Of a stretch of 9,269 bases of DNA, positions 1-7,839 are shown one piece after another; position 1 is the stretch's first letter, and the number at the start of each line of letters is the position of its first letter. This DNA comes from Rubrobacter sp. GTDB lineage: Bacteria > Actinomycetota > Rubrobacteria > Rubrobacterales > Rubrobacteraceae. The notes below the pieces were generated by a model that did no database searches, was not told where the DNA came from, and was given only the letters and a program-made list of their open reading frames with translations. The position numbers and the translations under genes are program-made. The DNA is taken from positions 31,376 through 40,644 of the forward strand of contig JADDPV010000047.1 of assembly GCA_016781705.1 (NCBI GenBank), written 5' to 3'.

Positions 1-1
1 G

Positions 2-721
2 GTGCTCCTTCGGATCGGGATAATCTCCATGTCGGTCTCCCTCCTGCTCGCCGGGGTGGTGACCGCGTTCCTCGCCTTGCGGGACAGCCCCGCGAGGGCA
101 GAGCCCGAGCCGCTCGCGGAAACGACGCCCGAGCCGACAACGGCGACCAAGCCGAGAGAGGAGGCCATTTCGCCCGAACAGCGGCCTGAGGAACCACGCC
201 CGGAGGCGGCCGACGCCCCCGCGCCCCTGATGGGCGAAGGGTGGGAGGCCCCTTCGGGCGAGGAGATCAGCACCGCCGACGGGCCACGCCGCTACGCCCC
301 GGCCCAAGGTGCGGCGCTCACGCTGAGCATCCCGGCCTTGCAGGTCTACGACGCGCCGGTGTTCGACTCCGATTCCCCGGATGCCCTGAACAGAGGAATA
401 GCGCACGTCCCGGAGACCTCGATGCCCTGGGATGGGGGCGCGCAGAGGAACGTGTACCTCGCCGCCCACCGGATAGGGTACGCAGGCACGGGCAGCCGCC
501 TCGTCTTCTACCACCTCGACCGCCTGAAGGAGGGCGACGCGGTGGTGCTCAAGGGCCGCGGCGAGACGTACCGCTACAGGGTCTCGGAGGTCATGGTGGT
601 GGACCCGACCGACTCCTGGGTGATGGGCCAGGTCCAGAACAGGGACATGGTCAGCCTGCAGACCTGCACCCCGATACCGACCTTCGAGAAGCGGCTGGTG
701 GTGCGGGCCGCCCGCATATAG
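2..721 (+). CDS. Membrane-anchored sortase (class D/E-like transpeptidase)
   Basis: Sortases are cysteine transpeptidases at the outer membrane face; they cut sorting signals of secreted proteins and join them to the wall or to pilins. Reading from GTG at 2 gives 239 residues. Residues 5-26 are a hydrophobic N-terminal anchor. Residues 33-75 are a Pro/Glu/Ala-rich linker. The catalytic domain spans about 105-239. The expected triad is visible: His156 in LAAHR, Cys222 in LQTCTP, and Arg231 in KRLVVRA close to the C-terminus. The TCTP context resembles class D/E enzymes; I cannot assign the class firmly. The gene abuts the window edge, so no ribosome site can be seen. ATG at 29 is in frame and is an alternative start, and the true start may lie outside the window. 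No substrate with a sorting signal is visible here. Confidence 0.88.
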   Translation: MLLRIGIISMSVSLLLAGVVTAFLALRDSPARAEPEPLAETTPEPTTATKPREEAISPEQRPEEPRPEAADAPAPLMGEGWEAPSGEEISTADGPRRYAPAQGAALTLSIPALQVYDAPVFDSDSPDALNRGIAHVPETSMPWDGGAQRNVYLAAHRIGYAGTGSRLVFYHLDRLKEGDAVVLKGRGETYRYRVSEVMVVDPTDSWVMGQVQNRDMVSLQTCTPIPTFEKRLVVRAARI

Positions 722-968
722 CCTTTTCCCGACCGACTCTGTCTCAACAGGAGTTTCTCCAGTACCCTCCGCCTTGGCGTATCTCCTCGGTCAACGGGTC
801 GCGTGTAATGGGAGTATGGAGCGGGGCGGGTTTACCAGAGAAGAGGTAGTTCGGCGTGGCCGGGAGACGTACGAGCGCGGCGGCGAACTCGTAGTCTGCC
901 CGCTTCCCCGATCCCCGCCTTCGCGCGGCTACGGGATCAAGCCACCTTTCCACCGACCCGCCTGTACA
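722..968. other. Intergenic gap with a hairpin and an in-frame leader stretch
   Basis: This 247-base gap contains a 10-bp hairpin with one bulged G: arms 865-875 and 887/888-897 (core TACGAG / CTCGTA, outer AGAC / GTCT) around a 12-base loop. No T-run follows, so it is at best a weak terminator for the sortase. The mannosyltransferase frame is open backwards to about 774. An ATG at 816 would add a leader beginning MERGGFTREEVV. No good ribosome site precedes it, and the promoter-like TACAAT at 965 argues that this part is not translated as part of that protein. Confidence 0.5.
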
Positions 969-980
969 ATGCCGCTTGTG
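963..980 (+). promoter_or_regulatory. Probable leaderless promoter of the mannosyltransferase gene
   Basis: TGTACAAT lies at 963-970; TACAAT (965-970) is one base from the TATAAT consensus for the -10 box. GTG at 978 begins exactly 7 bases after it, which is where transcription would be expected to start. That predicts a transcript beginning at or next to its own start codon, a layout common in actinobacteria. No clear -35 hexamer is visible. A nearly identical arrangement precedes the peptidase gene at 2282-2298. Confidence 0.55.
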
Positions 981-2207
981 GAGGAGGTTTCGGCGGACGG
1001 CGGCCCGGACGCGAAGGCGCGCTCGTCCGCCTGGAAGTTCGTGCTAGTCGTCTTCGCGGCCAGCCGCCTCTACTACTTGTTGGCCGGCGCGCTGCTGGTC
1101 CGGGTCGTACCCATAGACCCGTTCCAGAGCGAAACCTCGGACGTGCCGTTCCGCACCCTGAGCATCTGGGCGCACTTCGACGGGGAGCACTACGTGAGCG
1201 TGGCGCAGAACGGTTACGCGCAGCCCGGCGGCGCCTCCCCGGCTTTCTTCCCGCTCTACCCCCTCCTGGTCCGCGCGTCGGCCGTGTTGCTCGGCGGCCC
1301 CCTCTCGCGCGGCGCTCTGTCGGTCGTGGGGGTCTTGGTCTCCCTGGCGGCGTTTCTGGTCGCCCTCTGGTTCGTCTACCGCATCGCGGAGGACGGCTGG
1401 GGACCGAGGGCGGCGCAGGGGACCGTTCTGACGCTCGCCTTCTTCCCGACCGCCTTCTTTTTCAACGCGGCCTACACGGAGAGCCTGTTCCTGATGCTCT
1501 CCGCCGGGGCGCTATGGGCCGCGAGGGTGCGCGAGGACCTGCTCCTGGCCTGCTTGCTCGCGGGGCTTGCCGCGGCGACCCGCAACGTCGGCGTGTTCCT
1601 GGCGGTCCCGCTTGCCTTCGAGTGGTGGCGACACCGCGACGAGCGCGGCTGGCGGGCGGCCTGCCTGGCGCTGGCCCCCTCGGGGCTGCTGGCCTACGCG
1701 GCGTACCTGTGGCACCGGTTCGGCGATCCCCTGCTGTTCTACACCGAGCAGGCCAAATGGGAGAGGTCCTTCGCCGGTCCTCTGGACATCCCGGCCAACA
1801 CCATCGGGCGGGCGGTGGAGAACCTGCGCGCTCTGCTCGACCCGGCCGCCTACGAGCCCTTCTCCTTCGGACGGCTGGTGTACGTTTTGAGCGGGATCAA
1901 CTACCTCTACAACCTGCTCTTCCTGGCGCTCGCGCTGGCGCTGCTCGCGGTTGGCATCGGGCGGCGCTATCTGCCCGCCGGGCTCGCGGTCTATGCCCTC
2001 GCGCTCGTGCTGGTGCCGGCGCTCTTCGGGACCGAGGCGAACCCCCTCATGGGCATGCCCCGGTACCTGATCGTGGCGTTCCCGCTGTTCGTCGTGCTCG
2101 GGGTGATGCTCGGGGACCGGCGCCTGCTCGCCGGCTGGGTGACGGTTAGCGCGATCTTTTCCCTGATGTTCTGCGGGCTCTTCGTGGGCTGGTACTTCGT
2201 AGCCTGA
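978..2207 (+). CDS. PIG-V-like GT-C family mannosyltransferase (integral membrane)
   Basis: The product is a polytopic membrane protein resembling the PIG-V/GT76 branch of GT-C glycosyltransferases. In eukaryotes these add a mannose to GPI anchors; bacterial members are poorly characterised and presumably use a lipid-linked sugar donor for envelope glycans. GTG at 978 gives 409 residues, and ATG at 969 gives 412. I prefer 978 because the -10-like box overlaps the ATG. Numbering from the ATG, an N-terminal membrane helix (about 22-45) is followed by an acidic loop motif FDGEHY (70-75) and then AFFPLYP (about 92-98), both typical of the family. About eight to ten hydrophobic segments follow. 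The FDGE version differs slightly from the usual WD-type motif. The neighbouring sortase and peptidase fit a cell-surface role, but donor and acceptor cannot be told from sequence. Confidence 0.85.
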   Translation: MEEVSADGGPDAKARSSAWKFVLVVFAASRLYYLLAGALLVRVVPIDPFQSETSDVPFRTLSIWAHFDGEHYVSVAQNGYAQPGGASPAFFPLYPLLVRASAVLLGGPLSRGALSVVGVLVSLAAFLVALWFVYRIAEDGWGPRAAQGTVLTLAFFPTAFFFNAAYTESLFLMLSAGALWAARVREDLLLACLLAGLAAATRNVGVFLAVPLAFEWWRHRDERGWRAACLALAPSGLLAYAAYLWHRFGDPLLFYTEQAKWERSFAGPLDIPANTIGRAVENLRALLDPAAYEPFSFGRLVYVLSGINYLYNLLFLALALALLAVGIGRRYLPAGLAVYALALVLVPALFGTEANPLMGMPRYLIVAFPLFVVLGVMLGDRRLLAGWVTVSAIFSLMFCGLFVGWYFVA

Positions 2208-2281
2208 CGGCCCGCGGCGAGCCGGCGGCGCCATGCGAGGGAGCGTCCGTGGGGACTCTCCGCGAGGCGCGTCCCGCGCCT

Positions 2282-2298
2282 TGTACAATAGCGGCGTG
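2282..2298 (+). promoter_or_regulatory. Probable leaderless promoter of the M15-like peptidase gene
   Basis: TTGTACAAT lies at 2281-2289, with the TACAAT box at 2284-2289. A GTG starts 6 bases later, at 2296. The layout matches that before the mannosyltransferase, whose gap is 7 bases. No clear -35 box is seen. The GTG opens a frame that stops after 19 codons at TGA 2353-2355, but it would join the peptidase frame if one base were missing near 2345-2352. Confidence 0.5.
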
Positions 2299-3044
2299 AC
2301 GGACGCGAGAACCTGTTCTGCAAGCCGCGAGGAGACGTTGTCACGCGGCGCCTGATCCCCCCGCTCCTCGTCGCGCTGCTCTTGTGCGGGTTCGTCGTCC
2401 TCCTGGCGGCTAACCTCGGGCGTCTCGGCGAGGAGGGTGTCCGGATCTCCTCCCCGACGCGCTGCCCGGGGAGCTTCGACGGTCTGGAGATCGAGTTCGG
2501 CGACTTGTTCGGGGGCGACGAGGAGGCCGTAAGGCCGGAGGCCAGGGAGTTGCTGGATCACCCCAACTTCGCCGCCTCCGCGCCGGCGGCGGGGGATCTC
2601 AGGGAGGGCATCGTGGACCCGCGCCTCGTCCGGGCTCTAAAGGTCATTGCGGACGAGCACGTGATCTGCGTGGGCGCCTTCAAGGACGGCCACTACTTCC
2701 TGGAGGGCGTCGAGGACACGCCGGTCATCCCCGACGGCTACGGCGAGGCCGGGGGGTTGCCCAACACCCACTACTTCGGCCGCGCCGTCGACATTTGGGC
2801 CGTGGACGGCAAACCCATCGAGGGCAACGGCGACGACCCCGGCGTGCGGGACGTCGGCTGGGTCCTCGCCAGCCTCCCCCCCGAGGAGCGGCCCGACCAG
2901 ATCATCGGCCCCACGGCCTGGACCGAACGCCTCGGCCGCTCGCACGACGAGGGTTGGGTTTTGCAACGAGACCAGATCGAACTGCACGAAGACCACATCC
3001 ACATCGGCTTCCGCGAGGAAAACGGAACGCACAACACCAGATAG
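2296..3044 (+). CDS. Exported M15-like zinc metallopeptidase, N-terminus frameshifted
   Basis: The main frame (open from 2292) has a hydrophobic signal-like stretch starting about 2352 (LIPPLLVALLL...) and then a domain with the M15/hedgehog-type DD-peptidase pattern. Zinc ligands, numbered from TTG 2382, are His130 and Asp137 in HYFGRAVD, and His205/His207 in EDHIHIGF. Relatives cut D-Ala peptide bonds in peptidoglycan or occur as domains of actinobacterial wall enzymes. The start is the problem. This frame has no ATG or GTG before the signal, and the first usual start is TTG 2382, which removes most of the hydrophobic segment. GTG 2296, 6 bases after a -10 box, is in another frame; adding one base near 2345-2352 would fuse it to give about 249 residues with 18 cytoplasmic residues and a complete anchor. 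An AGGAG at 2330-2334 followed by GTC 2340 is another, weaker possibility. The span given assumes GTG 2296. Confidence 0.7.
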
Positions 3045-3133
3045 TCTGCCAGCCAGGAACCTTTGGGGCGCGACCCGGCGGCGAGCAACGCTTCCGGGAC
3101 CACGCGGCGCATCCTGGCCGAGCACCGACAGAC

Positions 3134-3170
3134 GGAGCGGCCGGTCCCCGGAAGGGGGACCGGCCGCTCC
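3134..3170. terminator. Bidirectional hairpin between convergent genes
   Basis: The arms 3134-3149 and 3155-3170 are perfect 16-bp complements (GGAGCGGCCGGTCCCC) around a 5-base loop, GGAAG. The hairpin lies between the peptidase stop at 3044 and the aldolase stop at 3211, which read towards each other. Neither side has a clear T-run, as is common for actinobacterial terminators. Position and strength make it the likely end of both transcripts. Confidence 0.75.
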
Positions 3171-3210
3171 CGAGCTTAAAGATTGGCCGACCGGGCGACT
3201 GGGGGACTCC

Positions 3211-4242
3211 CTACGCCGCCTTCTCTTCGTCCTCCATCTCCTGGTTGTAGCTGCCGGAGCGGGCGGCGCTGTTCATCTTGGCGCGGTGGAGGAAGATCCT
3301 CTGCGCCTCCTCGACGTTCTGCGCGTCGCCGCCCCAGACCTCCATCGGCTTCTGCTGCAGCGCCCGAGCGTAGGAGAAGCTGAGCTCCCACGGCAGATCG
3401 TCGTACATGGAGTTCATGGCGTTGAGGTGCTGGGTGGCCTGCAGGTCCGTCTGCCCGCCGGAGAGGAACACGATGCCGGGCACCGCCGCGGGCACGCTGC
3501 GCAGCAGGCACTCGACGGTGTAGCGGGCGACCTCCTCGACGCCGGCCTGCTCGCTGGCCTCCTTGCCGGAGATGACCATGTTCGGCTTGAGGAGGATGCC
3601 TGCGAGGTCCACGTCGTGCTCGCGGAGGGCCGTGAAGGTGGTCCTGAGCATCCACTCCGTCACGCGGTCGCACTGATCGATGGTGTGGTCGCCGTCTATG
3701 AGGACCTCGGGCTCGACGATGGGGACGAGGCCCGCGTCCTGGCAGAACGCGGCGTAGAGGGCCAGGGCGCGGGCGTTGGCCTCCACGCACGCCTGCGACG
3801 GGATGCCCTCGCCGATGGTGATGACCGCCCGCCACTTGGTGAAGCGTGCGCCCATCTCCCGGTACTCCGGGAGGCGGTCGCCGAGGCCGTCGAGGCCCTG
3901 GGTGTACTTCTCGTTCGGCCTGAGCGGCATGCTGACGGTGCTCTTGTCCACCTTGATGCCCGGGATCACGCCCTGGTTTTCGAGTACCTTGAGGAGCAGC
4001 GTCCCGTCGGAGGCGCTCTGGCGGATGGTCTCGTCGAAGAGGATCACGCCGGACAGGTACTCCCCGATGCCCTCCGTCGTGAAGAGCATCTCCCTGTACG
4101 CCCGCCTGCTCTCCTCCGTGGACTCGATGCCCACCGCCTTGAAGCGCTTCCCTATGGTCCCGTGGCTCTCGTCGGCGGCCAGGATGCCTCGGCCCGCCGT
4201 TACCAGTTCCCGCGCTGTCCTCTGTAGCACTTCCGTGTTCAT
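3211..4242 (-). CDS. Class I fructose-bisphosphate aldolase
   Basis: This cytoplasmic glycolytic and gluconeogenic enzyme splits fructose-1,6-bisphosphate into dihydroxyacetone phosphate and glyceraldehyde 3-phosphate through a Schiff base. The 343-residue length suits the vertebrate-like class I family. Visible active-site elements are Asp24 in LAADES, Lys100 in KVDKS, Lys137-Trp-Arg139, Glu177 and Glu179 in VEPEV, the Schiff-base Lys219 in LLKPNM, and Ser261 in LSGGQ. The C-terminus ends in acidic residues and Ala-Ala and lacks the terminal Tyr that vertebrate enzymes use. ATG at 4242 is well supported by AAAGGAG (4249-4255) with a 6-base spacer. A hairpin at 4285-4313 lies immediately upstream, so the promoter must be short and between the two, or transcription reads through. 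TACTCT (4274-4279, minus strand) is a possible -10 box without a convincing -35. Confidence 0.95.
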   Translation of the reverse strand: MNTEVLQRTARELVTAGRGILAADESHGTIGKRFKAVGIESTEESRRAYREMLFTTEGIGEYLSGVILFDETIRQSASDGTLLLKVLENQGVIPGIKVDKSTVSMPLRPNEKYTQGLDGLGDRLPEYREMGARFTKWRAVITIGEGIPSQACVEANARALALYAAFCQDAGLVPIVEPEVLIDGDHTIDQCDRVTEWMLRTTFTALREHDVDLAGILLKPNMVISGKEASEQAGVEEVARYTVECLLRSVPAAVPGIVFLSGGQTDLQATQHLNAMNSMYDDLPWELSFSYARALQQKPMEVWGGDAQNVEEAQRIFLHRAKMNSAARSGSYNQEMEDEEKAA

Positions 4243-4284
4243 GCCTCTCTCCTTTCCTCGCGGCCTACCGAATAGAGTAACAAA

Positions 4285-4313
4285 GGCTCCGGGGCGATAT
4301 GAGCCCCGGAGCC
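4285..4313 (-). terminator. Rho-independent terminator of the small charged-protein gene
   Basis: Arms 4285-4295 and 4303-4313 are perfect 11-bp complements (GGCTCCGGGGC) around a 7-base loop. Read on the minus strand the hairpin is followed by TTTGTT. It lies 33 bases beyond the stop of the 48-residue gene (4347) and 42 bases before the aldolase start. It should end the small gene's transcript, and it could also attenuate read-through into the aldolase gene. Confidence 0.72.
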
Positions 4314-4346
4314 TCCGTCTTCATGCGGTTGTCCCCAAGGGGCTCC

Positions 4347-4493
4347 CTAGGTCCTGATAAGCTCCCTTTCCTTCTGTTTGGGAGCCGCGGTCTTCTCCGA
4401 CCGCCGGGCTGCCTCTTCCTGCCGCCTGCGGGCTTCCTCCCGCGCCCTGCGAGCCTCCTGCTCCGCCTTGTAGTCCCTGCTCGTGTAGCACAT
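4347..4493 (-). CDS. Small highly charged protein (48 aa), MCY-type, unknown function
   Basis: ATG at 4493 and TAG at 4347-4349 give 48 residues. The protein starts MCYTSRDYK and continues as an Arg/Glu-rich amphipathic helix (about 9-34: repeats of EAR and REE), then a Lys/Pro-rich tail ending in ELIRT. Very short actinobacterial proteins beginning MCYS-DY followed by a charged helix are known to me as uncharacterised conserved proteins; this one looks like that group, from memory and not from a search. AAGGAGG lies at 4506-4512, but the 12-base spacer is long. The start overlaps the stop of an upstream open frame as TAATG. A clear terminator follows at 4285-4313, which supports a real independent gene. 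No function can be inferred. Confidence 0.7.
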   Translation of the reverse strand: MCYTSRDYKAEQEARRAREEARRRQEEAARRSEKTAAPKQKERELIRT

Positions 4494-4771
4494 TACAGAA
4501 ACCAGCCTCCTTCACGTAGCCTTCCCTTGCAACAATGAGCATTCCCTGGCAGGCGGGGGCCTAAACGTCCGCAACCGAAAAAGTGGCCCGACCTCTCCTG
4601 GAGCGGGCTTCGCCGCCGCCGGGGTGCGTCGTCAAGACGGCGCTCCTCGGTTCGCGTCACCACCCCGGCGATGTCCTGGATCATGCGCGCCGCGTCCCGC
4701 ATCTCGTTGGCGCGCGCGGGGACCGAGCCGTCCCCGATCCGGCGCTCCTCTTCTTCGATCACCGCCGCCAC
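4493..4771 (-). pseudogene. Coding-like segment of unknown identity, possibly a gene remnant
   Basis: The frame is open from 4876 to TAA at 4493-4495. From about 4810 to 4640 nearly every codon ends in G or C, as in the real genes nearby. The peptide there has the flavour of a charged helical protein (EFAERAGGRLESVAAVIEEE, then RANEMRDAARMIQDIAG). The last 40 codons lose this bias and look non-coding. The first usual starts are GTG 4771, preceded by GGAG at 4 bases, and GTG 4762, yet the coding-like text begins upstream of both. That suggests a truncated or degenerate gene, though a short genuine gene starting at 4771 remains possible. I do not recognise the family. Confidence 0.3.
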
Positions 4772-4868
4772 GGACTCCAGGCGCCCGCCCGCCCGCTCGG
4801 CGAACTCGTCGTGACGCCGATTCCGAAAGCCTGCGGAGCGCCCTCGCTGAGCGCCGGAAAAGTTTCCA

Positions 4869-5008
4869 CCTGCGAATCAGGTTTATACCCGACCGCGGAC
4901 GCGGCCCGCGCGACGTGATTCGCTCAGGCCCGGCGACGCGAAAAAATGCCCGGCGGCTCTATGGAGGGGGGTTCCACGAAGGGTTAGCAACCTCCGCGGG
5001 CCGCCGGG
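4869..5008. other. Cluster of strong nested stem-loops, candidate structured RNA
   Basis: Two adjacent structures occur here. The first closes with GCGAATCA (4872-4879) / TGATTCGC (4916-4923), extended by CCT (4869-4871) / AGG (4926-4928) across a two-base bulge. It encloses two small hairpins, GGT/ACC near 4880-4889 and CGCGG/CCGCG near 4894-4911, a three-way-junction shape. The second closes with a perfect CCCGGCGGC (4949-4957) / GCCGCCGGG (5000-5008) and has an inner stem GGTT (4970-4973) / AACC (4989-4992) continued by GGA/TCC. Neither matches the conserved bases of a riboswitch, tmRNA, RNase P or SRP RNA that I know. The strand is undetermined; high GC alone makes some pairing likely. 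Confidence 0.35.
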
Positions 5009-5100
5009 AGGATTGCACGATACATGCTCGCGCGCCGGGCCGTGACCTGAGCTTCGACCGCAGGGTGATGCTTGGCCCACCGAAGCGGGAACGCCGCGTC

Positions 5101-5190
5101 TGGCGCCCGCCCCCGAACCCGAAAAACGGGGTTCGTGCGTTGCCCGAAAAGCGCCAGGGTCTGCGGCAACCGCAAGCTATATAGTGGTTG
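5101..5190. other. Overlapping alternative stem-loops upstream of the DUF255 gene
   Basis: TGGCGC (5101-5106) pairs with GCGCCA (5151-5156) around an inner hairpin, CGAACCC (5114-5120) / GGGTTCG (5129-5135) with an A-rich loop. GCGTTGCC (5137-5144) can instead pair with GGCAA and CGC (5165-5173, one bulged C), crossing the first stem. CAACC (5167-5171) can also pair with GGTTG (5186-5190). These pairings compete, so a switching leader or a pseudoknot is conceivable. Nothing shows that this stretch is transcribed, and the start codon of the DUF255 gene is still more than 200 bases away. I see no convincing gene between 4880 and 5406. Confidence 0.28.
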
Positions 5191-5394
5191 GCAATGAGCG
5201 GTCAGCGGGGGTGGGGGTGGCAAACGGCAAATCGACAGAAGCGACGTTTCGGGAGGGCGTAGCGCTCGGTGAGTCCCGGACGTGGGCCGAGAACAAGAAG
5301 CTCGTGGCTAAAGAGCGACGGCTGATGGCTCCAACCGGCGTCCGGAGATCGTGTTATACGTTAGGGTACAAACAGAACGTTATGTAAGAGCACT

Positions 5395-5401
5395 GGAGGA
5401 G
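5395..5401 (+). promoter_or_regulatory. Ribosome binding site fixing the DUF255 start
   Basis: GGAGGAG ends 5 bases before ATG 5407. It is a near-perfect complement to the 16S 3' end and decides in favour of 5407 over any start upstream. Confidence 0.85.
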
Positions 5402-5406
5402 CGCGC

Positions 5407-7458
<2,052 letters not shown>

Positions 7459-7470
7459 AGAGGACAACGA

Positions 7471-7498
7471 GGAGGACCTGTTCCTCCCCACCGGGAGG
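7471..7498 (+). terminator. Weak hairpins just after the DUF255 stop
   Basis: Two overlapping 6-bp hairpins follow the stop: GGAGGA (7471-7476) / TCCTCC (7482-7487), and CCTCCC (7483-7488) / GGGAGG (7493-7498). They are mutually exclusive and have no T-run. Position suggests a terminator, but the sequence support is modest. Confidence 0.3.
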
Positions 7499-7542
7499 CC
7501 CCGACTGTAGCGGTTTGTGGAAGGATCGACCACCCGCGAACC

Positions 7543-7590
7543 ACGCCGTCAGCATTCGGCTTATGTGTTCTTGCTGATCGCTGATGGCGT
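7543..7590. repeat. Imperfect inverted repeat with a 26-base centre
   Basis: ACGCCGTCAGC (7543-7553) and GCTGATGGCGT (7580-7590) are complementary at 10 of 11 positions. The 26-base centre is AT-richer than its surroundings. It could be a hairpin in the 3' region of either neighbour or a regulator site. I see no flanking duplication that would mark a mobile element. Confidence 0.35.
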
Positions 7591-7839
7591 TTGCGGAAAG
7601 GTTCAGCTTCTGCGCAAAACGCTTTGATGACCTCTGTCGTCCCCGGGCGATTCCTTCCCGCGGACGACCCCGGCCCGGAAGCCGGCCTTCTCCGGTTCCT
7701 CCTCGGCGTTGGGGACTCCGCTGGCCCGGATGTGCTCGCTTTCGCGGCGTCCCCCGCAGTCTCGGGTCTTCCTGCGACAAAAGGGCGGCCAGAGACGGGC
7801 TCCGCTCCGCGCTCGGGGCGTCTTCGGGGAGCTCGGCGT

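Noticed and set aside
1512..2561. Long minus-strand frame across the mannosyltransferase and peptidase genes
   Set aside because: Its composition is extreme (Arg, Gln, Glu, Pro), it crosses two real genes and their promoter, and it has no recognisable domain.
3286..4227. Long open frame on the plus strand opposite the aldolase gene
   Set aside because: It is the mirror of a highly conserved class I aldolase. Its long opening is explained by strong G/C third-position bias on the true strand.
4869..5190. tRNA, tmRNA, RNase P RNA or known riboswitch in the structured gap
   Set aside because: I looked for a T-arm with an acceptor, a tmRNA tag, the RNase P core and common riboswitch core bases, and found none. 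The GGTTCG at 5130-5135 lacks a tRNA context.
5184..5387. Possible 67-residue plus-strand gene before the DUF255 gene
   Set aside because: No ribosome site precedes the GTG, third positions are mixed, and the peptide has no pattern I recognise. I treat it as chance.
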